A stretch of 64,000 nucleotides of DNA from UBA6107 sp964533735 (GCA_964533735.1 CAZHMD010000012.1:1-64000), one strand, 5' to 3'; numbered from the stretch's first letter, positions 16,995 to 26,887 are shown. Numbers and translations are program-made. The notes: generated by a model not told the origin, from the sequence alone.

Positions 16995-18953
16995 TTACGG
17001 GCAAGTCCCTATGGTGAGGTCGTATGTCTCCAGGCGGTTGATACCGCTGCGCGCGCTAACATCCAGCGAAATACCGCACAAGTCCACGCGGGCAGCCATC
17101 ACCTTGAGATGATAGAAGAGTGGCAGCACAGGCAATTCTTCAGCGATCAGGCGTTGCGTTGTTTCATTATCTGTTGAAAACGCCGCCGCATCCAGCCCGG
17201 TCGAAAACAATCGGTTACAAGCGTTATTATATTCCTCGTTTTCGTAACCGGTGATATTGACTCCGCCGAACTTCTTTCCCAACCAGCTATTGGATAAGCT
17301 TGGTATCTCCGCCGAGGAATACAGGAAGCACGGCGGCTGGCGCCCTGTAGACCACGCCAATTCCGCCAGGTCAAATGCCCTTCCGAACACCACTCCATCC
17401 GGTCCTGAAGCGAACATATCCGCCACTGGCAGGTACTGAGGTGTCACAGCAATACCGCATTCCCCTAGCGATGAAACCACAATGTCGGTAACACTGGCGT
17501 GCAGCGGACTTTCCGTTACATAGTATGTGATGGAGAACGGGGTCCCATTCAAAACGCCGCTAATTCCAGATGATTCCCGCGGGGTGGCAGGGTCTCCATC
17601 TTTATCCATCCAGCCGGCTTCCTCAAGCAGGCTGATCCCCCTGGCAGTATCATGCGCGATTGTCGTTAGTCCGTCCACGGCATAGGGATGGTTGGCGGGC
17701 AGGTAGGTTGCGGGTATTTCAGACTGGCTGAATAAGACGTCCTTGATGATCTTCTCGCGGTCAATACAGGCAGCAAAAGCCTGTCTCACCCGCAGATCGC
17801 CAAAGAAATCCGCCCGGTCAACGTAAGGGTTGTAGACATCATCAAACGAGGCGGGGTTGATGCCGAAATTGATTAGCTCCCATTCCGGACCCTGGCCGAA
17901 GTAAAGTTTGGTATCTCCCGCGATTTCCAATTCGCGCAATGGCTGGATCTGTGATTCCAGCCCGGTTGATGTTTCCATAATGTCACATTCGCCAGTCGCC
18001 AGCGGGGATAGATCCGTCACCGCCATTGCAGGAATAAAACGGTAAACCAGCACATCAAATGCCGGCAGCCCCTCACCAGCACGGAAGTACGTATCATTCT
18101 TCACCAGGCGAATATGATCACCCGCCACCCACTCATCGATGACATAAGGACCCCAGCCGAGGGGGGTTTTGTTGGTTTCATCTGCATCGTTCAGTTGCGC
18201 AGCGCTCATCTCACCAAGAATATGCTTGGGCAGTGGAATCCAGAAGAATGCTCCAGGGTTCATCGTCAGGTAACCGGGGATGCCCTTCCATTCCACGCTC
18301 TGTGCATCAACTGCGGTGTAACTGGCGGTGCGCTTGATCAGGTTTTTGGTGACAATCGTGGCAGGGTCAACAGATACTGTGTAGGAGAAGATTGAGTCTT
18401 CGGCTGTCAATGCCTGCCCGTCAGACCAGGTCACCCCCGGTTTGATGGTGAACCGCGCTGACATTTGCACTAAGGACAAATCTGATTGACCATCCCATTC
18501 CACCGCGCAATCCGGCGAAGTGCAGCCTTCCGGGAAAACCTTAACCCCTTTGGCAAGCGCTACCAGATCTCCTTCAACATTGGCCACTTCATCACCGGCG
18601 GTCACGGAGACCGCGGAAAGCTGCACGCCATTATTTTCAAGGGTTGGCAGGTTTTCCAAAATAACCGGTTCTGGCAGGTAGTCAACCGTATCAATCGGTC
18701 CATCATAAATGGCTTCTAAAACACTCCACATGGCGCGCGAAGACGTTTCATACATATAAAGAGACGAAGGCTCTTCTCCAAGGCACACCACCAATGTTTT
18801 GGGAGGTACAGCCGTGGCTGTTGGAGTGGAGGTAATTGCAGGCGTTGGGCTCCCCTGGCTCGTGGCAGGCTGTTTTCCGCACGAGGCCATCATTAACATC
18901 AGAATGACAGCAATCATACTGATTGCGTAAAGTTTGTGACGCATTGGTTTCAC
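16995..18953 (-). CDS. Lipoprotein, solute-binding protein of a peptide-type ABC transporter (family 5)
   Basis: A secreted lipoprotein of about 652 residues with signal segment AISMIAVILMLMMASC (lipobox ASC) followed by a Ser/Thr/Pro-rich linker. The mature part has family 5 features: TFTIKPG-like FTIKPGVTWSDGQALTAEDSIFSY in segments, the WGPYVIDEWVAGDHIRLVKN region, and RVRQAFAACIDREKI. It should bind an oligopeptide or related ligand for import. I chose the GTG at 18953 because AGAAGGGA lies 7 nt upstream; an ATG at 18983 without such a site would add ten residues. It lies beyond the terminator of the oligopeptide ABC operon and lacks its own permease, so it may feed that transporter. Confidence 0.85.
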   Translation of the reverse strand: MKPMRHKLYAISMIAVILMLMMASCGKQPATSQGSPTPAITSTPTATAVPPKTLVVCLGEEPSSLYMYETSSRAMWSVLEAIYDGPIDTVDYLPEPVILENLPTLENNGVQLSAVSVTAGDEVANVEGDLVALAKGVKVFPEGCTSPDCAVEWDGQSDLSLVQMSARFTIKPGVTWSDGQALTAEDSIFSYTVSVDPATIVTKNLIKRTASYTAVDAQSVEWKGIPGYLTMNPGAFFWIPLPKHILGEMSAAQLNDADETNKTPLGWGPYVIDEWVAGDHIRLVKNDTYFRAGEGLPAFDVLVYRFIPAMAVTDLSPLATGECDIMETSTGLESQIQPLRELEIAGDTKLYFGQGPEWELINFGINPASFDDVYNPYVDRADFFGDLRVRQAFAACIDREKIIKDVLFSQSEIPATYLPANHPYAVDGLTTIAHDTARGISLLEEAGWMDKDGDPATPRESSGISGVLNGTPFSITYYVTESPLHASVTDIVVSSLGECGIAVTPQYLPVADMFASGPDGVVFGRAFDLAELAWSTGRQPPCFLYSSAEIPSLSNSWLGKKFGGVNITGYENEEYNNACNRLFSTGLDAAAFSTDNETTQRLIAEELPVLPLFYHLKVMAARVDLCGISLDVSARSGINRLETYDLTIGTCP

Positions 18954-19020
18954 AATTATTTCCCTTCTCTTATTCCTGTACATCTAGGCATTATTATAAA
19001 GCATCGACCGCTGCATAGAT

Positions 19021-19053
19021 AAAAAAAGACCTTGAGGGTTTCTCAAGGTCTTT
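19021..19053 (-). terminator. Terminator of the oligopeptide ABC operon
   Basis: The stem GACCTTGAG/CTCAAGGTC at 19028-19050 is followed on minus by seven T residues. It lies just after the stop of the DppC-like permease and separates that operon from the solute-binding protein gene at 16995. Confidence 0.85.
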
Positions 19054-19071
19054 AGTGTGGTTAGGTTTGGA

Positions 19072-20061
19072 TTACTGCGTTCCCTGCAGGCGGGGGTCAA
19101 ACGCATCGCGCAGTCCATCGCCAAGGAAGGTGAATGAGAGCACAATGATCGCCACAAATATGGCTGGGGTCAGCAGAGCCCAGGGCTGCGCATTGATGGC
19201 TGTTTGTCCGTCGAGAAGCAGCGCACCCCACGAGGTCAGGAAGAAATCCGCCTGGTTGGTCGAAGGGCGCAAGCCCAGACCAAGGTAACCCAAAATGGCT
19301 TCGGTGATGATCATACCGGGGATGGTGGTGGCGGCGATGATGATGACCGGACCCAGGCTGTTGGGAAGAAGGTGGCGGAACATAATCCGGCTGTCCCTGG
19401 CGCCAATGGCGCGCGCGGCTTCCACGAATTCCTTCTCTTTAAGCGAGAGCACCTGTCCGCGAACGATACGCGCCACGCCAACCCAGTTGACGAATGCCAG
19501 CGCGCTGAATAACAACAGGAGTCCATTCAACATTTGTCCCAGGGCAGTGTCACGCAGAGAGATCATTACAATGATAAAGAAGAGCAGGTCGGGGAATGCA
19601 TAGATCACATCGGTGAGGCGCATCAGCAGATTATCAACGCGTCCGCCTACATAACCGGAATACAAACCCACAATAGTGCCGATCAGCAGGATGATGGCGG
19701 TTGGAACAAGACCGACGATCATGGAAACGCGTGCGCCGTAGATCGTTCGGCTCAAGACATCCCTGCCCAGCGTGTCAGTACCAAATATAAAGGATGGGTC
19801 TCCCGCGGCTCCGGTTGGTCCTCTTTCCACCCACATCGGGGGGAGGAAACCTTTGCCGGAGTTCATCTGTAGAGGATTGTGAGGAACAATTTTGTTGGCA
19901 AACAAGGCAACGACAAAGAATATCGTGATAATTACCATGGCTACCACAGCGCCTTTGTTGCGGCTCAGGCGCGACCAGGCATCTTTGAACAGGCTGCGGG
20001 GTGGTGAAGTCAGTTCGTTTAGGCTTGCAATTTCGGTATTGGTCTGTTTGGTTTCGGCCAT
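19072..20061 (-). CDS. Oligopeptide/dipeptide ABC transporter permease, OppC/DppC type
   Basis: This 329-residue inner-membrane protein has an N-terminal tail, a first membrane segment (GAVVAMVIITIFFVVALFA) and a five-segment binding-protein-dependent permease domain with the EAA loop FVEAARAIGARDSRIMFRHL near 220, where the ATPases dock. The DTLGRDVLSRTIYGARVS motif is typical of OppC/DppC. It is the last gene of the operon and follows the OppB-like gene by 11 bp. Confidence 0.92.
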   Translation of the reverse strand: MAETKQTNTEIASLNELTSPPRSLFKDAWSRLSRNKGAVVAMVIITIFFVVALFANKIVPHNPLQMNSGKGFLPPMWVERGPTGAAGDPSFIFGTDTLGRDVLSRTIYGARVSMIVGLVPTAIILLIGTIVGLYSGYVGGRVDNLLMRLTDVIYAFPDLLFFIIVMISLRDTALGQMLNGLLLLFSALAFVNWVGVARIVRGQVLSLKEKEFVEAARAIGARDSRIMFRHLLPNSLGPVIIIAATTIPGMIITEAILGYLGLGLRPSTNQADFFLTSWGALLLDGQTAINAQPWALLTPAIFVAIIVLSFTFLGDGLRDAFDPRLQGTQ

Positions 20062-20072
20062 TGAAGAACTCC

Positions 20073-21074
20073 TCAGTCTGCTAACTTGATGCGGGGATCA
20101 AGGAATACGTAAATTACATCAACAAATAAATTCATCACTGCCACGATGACAGCAAATATGATGGTAGTACCCATGATCATGGAGTAGTCACGCTGGGTGA
20201 TGGCCGTCACGTAGGCTCGCCCCATGCCGGGAAAACTGAACATGGTTTCGATAATAAAGGAACCGGTAACAAGACCTGCAAGTGCCGGTCCAAGAAAAGT
20301 GATAACAGGGATCATGGCGTTCTTGATCATATGCCGGGCGATGACCAGCCGCTCTGTCAAACCCTTGGCGCGCGCCGTGCGGATGTAATCCATGCGCATA
20401 ACTTCAAGCATGGAGGCGCGCGTGAGGCGCGCGGTGCGTGCCAGTGTGCCAAATCCCAACACCACACCGGGTAACACCCAAACGGAGAATTCATTCCAAC
20501 TGATTGGAATAACAGACACCCAGTGAAGTGTGGAAGCAAAAATAATGATAAGGAAAATACCAATCACAAAATTGGGAACGGATATCCCAATCGTTGCGAT
20601 GAATAGGCTGATGTAATCGATCCAGGTATTCTGCTTGAGTGCTGAGATCACCCCCACGGGGATGCCAATGATAATGGCTAATGATAATGACAGAAGACCT
20701 AAGCGCAGAGAGTAACCGGCTTTACTGTAAAGAAAACTCTTTCCTGCCGGTGGTTTGAACAAGTATGTTTGAACAGACATGCCGCGGATGCGGTAGGAAG
20801 GTCCAAGATTTCCGCAGATAAGACCGCAGGACCATTCCTGGGTGACAGTATTTCTTCCGCCGATCAGGTAGGATGTGAATTGGAGAAACAGGGGTTTGTC
20901 CAATCCATAGTACGCGTTGAGGAGTTTTTGTGCTGTCGGGTCCACCTGGCGCGAGCTGGGGTCACGATCCCATGGTCCACCGGGGGCATTGTGCATGAGG
21001 ATGAAGGTGAGCCCAGCAACGATCAGGATCACCGGGAACAACCACAATACACGTTTTAGGATAAATGATCTCAT
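20073..21074 (-). CDS. Oligopeptide/dipeptide ABC transporter permease, OppB/DppB type
   Basis: This 333-residue membrane protein begins with MRSFILKRVLWLFPVILIV, the usual first segment of OppB, then a periplasmic loop and the permease domain. The docking loop is DYIRTARAKGLTERLVIARH. Partner of the OppC-like protein to form the membrane channel. The periplasmic loop between the first two membrane segments is somewhat long. Length normal. Confidence 0.92.
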   Translation of the reverse strand: MRSFILKRVLWLFPVILIVAGLTFILMHNAPGGPWDRDPSSRQVDPTAQKLLNAYYGLDKPLFLQFTSYLIGGRNTVTQEWSCGLICGNLGPSYRIRGMSVQTYLFKPPAGKSFLYSKAGYSLRLGLLSLSLAIIIGIPVGVISALKQNTWIDYISLFIATIGISVPNFVIGIFLIIIFASTLHWVSVIPISWNEFSVWVLPGVVLGFGTLARTARLTRASMLEVMRMDYIRTARAKGLTERLVIARHMIKNAMIPVITFLGPALAGLVTGSFIIETMFSFPGMGRAYVTAITQRDYSMIMGTTIIFAVIVAVMNLFVDVIYVFLDPRIKLAD

Positions 21075-21160
21075 AAAAACACCTCAACTTTTAGACTTTT
21101 GGCCGGCCCGGTCTTACCCGAGCCGGCCAGTCGAACTATTTTGTTAAACTTGCACTTGCT

Positions 21161-22837
21161 TTACTTCTCGATGGTGATGTCGATTGCAGATTTGATACCA
21201 GCCCAACCGGAGTCCATTGGGGTGGTGGTGAGGTTCTTCACATACGGTTTCACCATGTAGGTGTTAACGTTGTTCCAGAACCAGGCAACTGGGCTCAGGG
21301 AGGTTAGGAATCTCTGTGCATCGGCGTACATGGTCATACGCTTGGCAGGATCCAATTCCTTGTCAGCCGCATTCAGCATTTCATCCAGTTCCGCATTGCC
21401 AAAGCCAGCGCGTTCAGCAAAGGCACCGGTCTTCCAGTAAACGGAAAGCCAGTTCTGAGGATCGGGATAGTCTGCGCACCATCCGAGGATGTACATCTGC
21501 GGGTTGGTGTTGACATCTTTTGTCAGTGCGGTGTAGGTGGTGGATTCGATCGGGTTTAGCGGAATTTCAATACCGAAGACTTCCTTGTATTTCGCGGACA
21601 ACCATTCGTAGCGGGTGCGGTTACGTGGGCTGTCAGAGAAGGTCAGGACGACTTCTGGCAGATTCTCGGCTGAACCGTAGGATGATTCGGCGAGGAGTGC
21701 TTTTGCTGCTTCGGGATCATAAGCAAAGCGGGCTTCTTCAGCATCGAACCCAGGGAATCCGGGGGGAATCCAGGTTAATGCGGGTTTGCCAAGTCCTTTG
21801 AGGACATCGGCTACCCAGGCTTCTCGATCGAGAGCTGTGGCAAATGCTTCGCGAACTTTCTGATCGGTGAAGGGTTCCTTCAACTGATGCATCATCAAAC
21901 CGTAGGTGCAGGAGCCGGCATAGATCTTGGCTTCTTTGCTCAGTACTTCATCAGCCTGAACGGTCGCCAGGTCTTCAGCAGCCAAAGCAACGATATCGAA
22001 CTCGCCGTTCTTGTAGGCTTCGAAAGCCACTGCAGAATCGGTAATGTAGCGATATTCAAGGTTCACTTTAGCAAACCCGCCCCAGTAATTGGGGTTGGGT
22101 GTAAAGTTGGCAACATTGTTCGCTTCCAGGTTGCTCAGGATGAAGGGGCCATTACCAATGTGATTGGCGGCAACTGTCCACCAGGTGTCGGGGTCGGTCG
22201 CGATGATTTCTTCTTTAGCCGGGAAGACCACCCACAGGGAAAGGACTGTGTGGATGTAAGGAGCCGGGTTGGTGGTTCCAACCTTGAGGATTAGGCAGTC
22301 TTTCTGTTCGTAGTCGGTGCAGGGGTTGCCGTCAGTATCGAGGGCTTTTACTGCAACAGCGGCTTTGAGGTCTGCCAGTTGGGCTTCGGTGGCTGTAGTC
22401 AGGTCGGCACCACGCCAGGCTGCGGCACCGGCGATATCATCGGTGATGGCAGCATATTCGCCCGCGGTGGCGGGGTTGATGTTGCGCAGGAGTGAATACT
22501 CAAACCGTTTGGCATTCAGGAGGCTGCCGTCGCTGTATTTGAGGTTCTTGCGCAGGGTGAAGGTCACTTCAGTCGCATCGGCGTTATATTCCCACTTTTC
22601 AGCGGCGCCAGGGACTGTTTCGAGCGCGGTATTCAAACTGGTCAAGCCTTCGTACATCAATTCCAGGTGTGAGATTTCATTTACGAAGGATGATTTTTGC
22701 GGGTCGATGATATCAGGATAGGATCCCAGGTTGATCCGCAACGTCTGGCTTGGGGCTTCTGGAGCTTTCTTGCAGGCGCCCAAAACCATGCTGGCGATGA
22801 CCAGCACAACAACTAAAACTAACCACTTAGAACGCAT
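21161..22837 (-). CDS. Oligopeptide-binding lipoprotein, OppA type (family 5)
   Basis: This 558-residue lipoprotein has a signal ending in SMVLGAC and a family 5 solute-binding domain (FTLRKNLKYSDGSLLNAKRF, KVREAFATALDREAWVADVL). The ribosome-binding site AAAGGAGGAG is strong. It is placed between the permease and ATPase genes. The strong site fits the high demand for binding protein. The ligand cannot be read from sequence, but the neighbouring murein-peptide enzymes suggest cell-wall peptides. Confidence 0.9.
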   Translation of the reverse strand: MRSKWLVLVVVLVIASMVLGACKKAPEAPSQTLRINLGSYPDIIDPQKSSFVNEISHLELMYEGLTSLNTALETVPGAAEKWEYNADATEVTFTLRKNLKYSDGSLLNAKRFEYSLLRNINPATAGEYAAITDDIAGAAAWRGADLTTATEAQLADLKAAVAVKALDTDGNPCTDYEQKDCLILKVGTTNPAPYIHTVLSLWVVFPAKEEIIATDPDTWWTVAANHIGNGPFILSNLEANNVANFTPNPNYWGGFAKVNLEYRYITDSAVAFEAYKNGEFDIVALAAEDLATVQADEVLSKEAKIYAGSCTYGLMMHQLKEPFTDQKVREAFATALDREAWVADVLKGLGKPALTWIPPGFPGFDAEEARFAYDPEAAKALLAESSYGSAENLPEVVLTFSDSPRNRTRYEWLSAKYKEVFGIEIPLNPIESTTYTALTKDVNTNPQMYILGWCADYPDPQNWLSVYWKTGAFAERAGFGNAELDEMLNAADKELDPAKRMTMYADAQRFLTSLSPVAWFWNNVNTYMVKPYVKNLTTTPMDSGWAGIKSAIDITIEK

Positions 22838-22936
22838 CTTGATTCTCCTCCTTTGTTAGAATGAACAAGATTTTTGGTGTTGCTGCTTACAACGAAAGGA
22901 TTTTGGTTCTCTCCTGAAGAACCTTATCCTTGCAGC

Positions 22937-23920
22937 TTACTTCACCAAGTGACAGGCCACAAAATGACCTGGGGTCACCTCACGGAATTCAGGCTTCTGC
23001 TGCGCGCATATATCAATTGCGAGCGGGCAGCGGGTGCGGAAACGGCAGCCTGAGGGCGGATTGGCGGGAGAAGGGACATCTCCCTGGAGGATCTTGCGCT
23101 GCCTTTTTCCCTCAACCGTTGGGTCAGGGATGGGAACTGCTGAAAGCAGCGCCTGGGTATAGGGATGCAGCGGATTGTTGTACAGTTCTTCACGCGAAGC
23201 CAGCTCAACAATTACACCTAGGTACATCACCGCCACGCGGTTGCTGATGTGCTTGACCATCGACAGGTCGTGGGCGATAAACAGGTAGGTGAGGTTGAAT
23301 TGTTTCTGCAGATCTTCCAACAAGTTAACCACCTGAGCCTGGATGGAAACATCCAGCGCGGAGATGGGCTCATCGCAAACGATCAGGGAAGGCTTTAAAG
23401 CCAGGGCGCGTGCCACGCCAACACGCTGGCGTTGTCCGCCTGAAAATTCGTGCGGGTAGCGGTCTGCATAAGAAGGATTTAGACCAACAATTCCTAGCAG
23501 GTTTTTTACTTCTTTTTCAGCACCTTTTGCGTCCGTAATACCATGCACCACCAGGGGTTCGCTGATGATTTGCCCAACTGTCATGCGGGGATTTAACGAG
23601 GCATACGGATCCTGAAAGATCATCTGCATCTTGCGGCGCATTTTTCGCAGTTGTTCGTGTTTCATGGTTACCAGGTCTGCGCCTTCAAAGTACACATGCC
23701 CGGCGGTTGGGACCTGCAATTGTAAAATGTTGCGCCCGGTGGTGGATTTTCCACAGCCGGATTCTCCAACCAGTCCTAGTGTTTCACCGCGATGGATGTC
23801 AAAGGAAACGCCATCTACTGCACGCACGGCGCCTATCTGACGCTTAAAGAAGCCGCCCTTATAGATCGGGAAGTGTTTGACAAGATTGTCAACCTTTAAG
23901 ATGATTTCTTTATCTGTCAT
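22937..23920 (-). CDS. Oligopeptide ABC transporter ATP-binding protein, OppF/DppF type
   Basis: This 327-residue ATPase has Walker A GESGCGKSTTGR near 53, signature FSGGQRQRVGVARAL near 155, Walker B LIVCDEPISALD, and the C-terminal oligopeptide-type extension with CRFRTRCPLAIDIC holding the cysteines typical of this subfamily. It overlaps the OppD-like gene by 4 bp (ATGA), so the pair is translated together. Confidence 0.94.
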   Translation of the reverse strand: MTDKEIILKVDNLVKHFPIYKGGFFKRQIGAVRAVDGVSFDIHRGETLGLVGESGCGKSTTGRNILQLQVPTAGHVYFEGADLVTMKHEQLRKMRRKMQMIFQDPYASLNPRMTVGQIISEPLVVHGITDAKGAEKEVKNLLGIVGLNPSYADRYPHEFSGGQRQRVGVARALALKPSLIVCDEPISALDVSIQAQVVNLLEDLQKQFNLTYLFIAHDLSMVKHISNRVAVMYLGVIVELASREELYNNPLHPYTQALLSAVPIPDPTVEGKRQRKILQGDVPSPANPPSGCRFRTRCPLAIDICAQQKPEFREVTPGHFVACHLVK

Positions 23921-24906
23921 TTACGTTCTCTCCCGGTGGATGGATTCACCCAACATGCCACATTATGTTCTGGGGCAATTCGCATTAATTTTGGATTTTC
24001 CGTTAAGCAGTGATCCACTTTATAAGAGCAGCGTGGAGCAAACGGACATCCGACCGATTTTTCGTATAACACCGGGGGAAGACCCTCGATAGAAACCAGC
24101 CTGCGCGGATTGTTATCATCCATGCGGGGCAGGCTGCCCAGCAATCCCAGGGTGTAGGGATGCTGCGGACTGGAGTACAGACTTTTCACTTCGGCTTCTT
24201 CGATAATATAACCCGCGTACATCACTGCCACGCGGTCAGCCAGTCCGGCGATAATGCCAAGGTCATGCGTGATCCAGATCATCGCCATGCCAAGTTCATC
24301 GCGGATGCGTTTAGCCAGTTCAACGATTTGCGCCTGGATGGTGACATCCAGTGCGGTGGTGGGTTCGTCTGCGATCAGGATTTGTGGGTTGCAGGTCAGC
24401 GCCATGGCGATCATCGCGCGCTGTCGCATACCACCCGAAAATTGATGCGGGTAATCATTCAGGCGGTCTTTGGGGTTGGGGATGCCAACCATCTTTAACA
24501 TCTCAGCTGCTCGTTCGAGTGCCTGTGTTTTGTTCATATTCATATGCGTTTCCAAAGGCTCGGCAAGCTGTCGTCCAATGGTTAACACAGGATTGAATGA
24601 GGTCATGGGGTCCTGGAAGATCATCGAGATCTGGGCTCCGCGGATGTTGCGGATCTCTTCGTCAGAAGCCTGCAGCAGGTCCTTGCCTTGATAGAAGGCT
24701 TTACCCGCGACAACTTTGCCAGGAGGAGAGGGGATGAGGCGCAGCATCGACATTACGGTCACGCTTTTTCCGCAACCACTCTCGCCTACAATGCCCAGGG
24801 TTTCGCCCTCTTTAAGATGAAAAGAGACGCCATTCACAGCGTGAACCGTCCCTTCTCTAGTACGAAAATGCGTTTCTAGGTCCTGCACATTTAATAAATC
24901 AGGCAT
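23917..24906 (-). CDS. Oligopeptide ABC transporter ATP-binding protein, OppD/DppD type
   Basis: First gene of the operon. The 329-residue ATPase has Walker A GESGCGKSVTVM near 40, signature FSGGMRQRAMIAMAL, Walker B ILIADEPTTALD, and the C-terminal cysteine motif CPFAPRCSYKVDHC. An AAAGGTAG ribosome-binding site precedes the ATG. Order in the operon is oppD, oppF, oppA, oppB, oppC, with a promoter at 24989-25017 and a terminator at 19021-19053. Confidence 0.94.
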   Translation of the reverse strand: MPDLLNVQDLETHFRTREGTVHAVNGVSFHLKEGETLGIVGESGCGKSVTVMSMLRLIPSPPGKVVAGKAFYQGKDLLQASDEEIRNIRGAQISMIFQDPMTSFNPVLTIGRQLAEPLETHMNMNKTQALERAAEMLKMVGIPNPKDRLNDYPHQFSGGMRQRAMIAMALTCNPQILIADEPTTALDVTIQAQIVELAKRIRDELGMAMIWITHDLGIIAGLADRVAVMYAGYIIEEAEVKSLYSSPQHPYTLGLLGSLPRMDDNNPRRLVSIEGLPPVLYEKSVGCPFAPRCSYKVDHCLTENPKLMRIAPEHNVACWVNPSTGRERK

Positions 24907-24988
24907 GCATTTATCTACCTTTGGTGAAGTTGAGATGACTTCTTAAAACTTAAAATAAAAGTACACATGGTGTAATTTGGTAATCACG

Positions 24989-25017
24989 AGTATACACTGA
25001 TAAACTATGAGTGTCAA
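24989..25017 (-). promoter_or_regulatory. Promoter of the oligopeptide ABC operon
   Basis: On minus: TTGACA (25017-25012), a 17 bp spacer and TATACT (24994-24989), a near-consensus sigma-70 promoter about 80 bp before the oppD-type start. On plus, a TATAAT at 25033-25038 lies 20 bp before the divergent serine hydrolase gene but lacks a good -35. Confidence 0.7.
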
Positions 25018-25072
25018 ACAATATTAAAATTTTATAATCTAACAGAATTCTTAAGTTATGGGTCAGGATAAA

Positions 25073-25822
25073 ATGAAAATTACCGATGGTCTCGCAAAAT
25101 TAAACGCACTGGGAATTGAGTATGCCTTCTATTATTCCACCAGGCAGGCCGAGCCGGTCTTCACAGCGAACCAAACCCTCTTCCGCTCTGCCTCGATCAT
25201 TAAGATTCCCATTCTGCTCGCCTGGATCGAACTGGAAAAATCTGGCGCGGTCAGCCGATATAACCTGTGCGACCTTGATAATGAAGCCCCCGTGGGTGGC
25301 GCCGGTTTTGCAGAGCAGTTTGCCACGCGCAGCCTTGCCTTTGCCGATGTTTTGCTGATGATGATCGCAACTTCCGACAACTTCTGCACGAATTTGGTCA
25401 TCAGGGAGATCGGTCTGGAACGGTTACAGATGGTTATGACCACAGCCCTCGGGTTGCAGTACACGCGCTGTGAGCGCAAGTTGATGGATTATGCTGCCCG
25501 GGAACGCGGTCTGGATAATTACATTCATGCCAGTGAATGCATCCGCTTTTATGAACTCATCAGCAATCTTGACCCCGGTGACCAAAAATGGGTGCGCACT
25601 CTACTGCTTGCCAATACCGATAGCGCCCTTTTGTTGCGTTCCATTCCCCGCGACACCATCGATTTTTTCCATAAAACGGGATCAATGAATGGCGTGCTGC
25701 ATGATTGGGGTTTCACTGGTGACTGCCAGTTATTCCTCCTCACCCAAAAAGGGACCAATGAACCAGCAGTGTTTGAGGTGTTTGGAGAACTTGGACAAGC
25801 CTGCCTGATGCCGGAAGCCTAG
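25073..25822 (+). CDS. Serine hydrolase of the class A beta-lactamase fold
   Basis: A protein of about 249 residues with the three penicillin-recognising motifs: S-x-x-K (SASIIKIP), S-D-N (SDNFCTN) and K-T-G (HKTGSMNG). No signal peptide is seen, so it appears cytoplasmic, unlike a resistance beta-lactamase; a cytoplasmic amidase or peptidase acting on muropeptides would fit the setting. I take the ATG at 25073 because CAGGA lies 5 nt upstream; an in-frame ATG at 25058 adds five residues. It stands alone on plus between two minus-strand operons related to peptide uptake and cell-wall turnover. Substrate unknown. Confidence 0.82.
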   Translation: MKITDGLAKLNALGIEYAFYYSTRQAEPVFTANQTLFRSASIIKIPILLAWIELEKSGAVSRYNLCDLDNEAPVGGAGFAEQFATRSLAFADVLLMMIATSDNFCTNLVIREIGLERLQMVMTTALGLQYTRCERKLMDYAARERGLDNYIHASECIRFYELISNLDPGDQKWVRTLLLANTDSALLLRSIPRDTIDFFHKTGSMNGVLHDWGFTGDCQLFLLTQKGTNEPAVFEVFGELGQACLMPEA

Positions 25823-25845
25823 GCCACCACGTTCGTAAAGGCGGG

Positions 25846-26871
25846 CTATAGGTATGTGCAGCCTCCAGCAAAGGTGTCCCTCAGGTGCGGCACTTCCTGT
25901 ATATTATCCGTGTTCACACCATTGCGGCTGCGCGAGGAATGGATGATCTCCCAACCGCCCAGGCTGATGCCCACATGCGTGATGCGATCAAGGTTTCCCT
26001 CGTCGCCAAAGAAAACCAGGTCCCCTGCTTTAAACGGCGGTTCCACTTTGCGTCCGGTGTTTTTTTGCATATCCGCGTCACGCAAGATATTTAATCCTGC
26101 CATGCGGTGGCATAATTGCGCCAGGCCTGAGCAATCGATGCCGTTGGTGCTGGTTCCGCCCCACAGGTAAGGCACCCCCACCATGCGGAATGCCTCGTCG
26201 AGAATTGCCTGCCGTTTCTTGTCTTCGGTTTTGGGGAAATCCGCGATAGCCAGTAATCTCTCTCCGTGTATCCAGCCTCCGGTCATTGCGTTGGGTTCCT
26301 GCTGCCCATGAGGTGCAATATGCGCCCAATCTCCCTGCCATTTCTCCACCGCCACCCATGTACCCGTGTACAGCCGCGAGAGATGCCGCGAGTCTTTGGA
26401 TGGGTATTCAAATAATCCGCCCACCAGCGCAGCCACAATGTGAGTTGGCGTTTGAGGACGCACCATCGAGCAATAAGGTCGGTAGATCCATGCCAGGTAA
26501 CCGTCGTCCTGGCGCACAAAACTCCAGTTTTCCTCGTTCTTGAGCACTTCAAGCCTCACACCGTAAGCGCACTGGGTCACTTGCTCTGCCAGCCATGAAG
26601 GATCGGCATGCATGCTGGTGAAGTTTGTCGCGCACCACAGGATAGACCCGCTTCGCAAGGTTTTAACAGCCGTAGTATCCAGCTTAATCTCCGGAAATTC
26701 ACTCACAAGCATTTGCTTTGCTTTTTCCAGCGTTGCTCCGTCCAGCACCTCTCCGGACAGAACAAGCTGGTGTTCGTCGATGCTTTCCGCCTGTACGTTA
26801 AATAATTGCGTGCGCTGGTCACTGTTCTGGAGAATTATTTTGTTCATCACTCTGGCTAATTTTGTTTCCAT
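25846..26871 (-). CDS. NlpC/P60 (C40) cysteine endopeptidase with SH3 domains, YkfC-like
   Basis: This 341-residue protein has two bacterial SH3-like regions and a C-terminal NlpC/P60 domain with the catalytic cysteine in GIDCSGL, the histidine in RITHVGISL and the polar third residue in IIHSSRS. No signal peptide is seen. This matches the layout of YkfC-type gamma-D-glutamyl-diamino acid endopeptidases, which cut recycled murein peptides in the cytoplasm. It follows the epimerase-like gene by 16 bp, as ykfB and ykfC do in Bacillus, strengthening that reading. Ribosome-binding site GGAGG. Confidence 0.85.
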   Translation of the reverse strand: METKLARVMNKIILQNSDQRTQLFNVQAESIDEHQLVLSGEVLDGATLEKAKQMLVSEFPEIKLDTTAVKTLRSGSILWCATNFTSMHADPSWLAEQVTQCAYGVRLEVLKNEENWSFVRQDDGYLAWIYRPYCSMVRPQTPTHIVAALVGGLFEYPSKDSRHLSRLYTGTWVAVEKWQGDWAHIAPHGQQEPNAMTGGWIHGERLLAIADFPKTEDKKRQAILDEAFRMVGVPYLWGGTSTNGIDCSGLAQLCHRMAGLNILRDADMQKNTGRKVEPPFKAGDLVFFGDEGNLDRITHVGISLGGWEIIHSSRSRNGVNTDNIQEVPHLRDTFAGGCTYL

Positions 26872-26887
26872 TGCGCCTCCATTAAAC

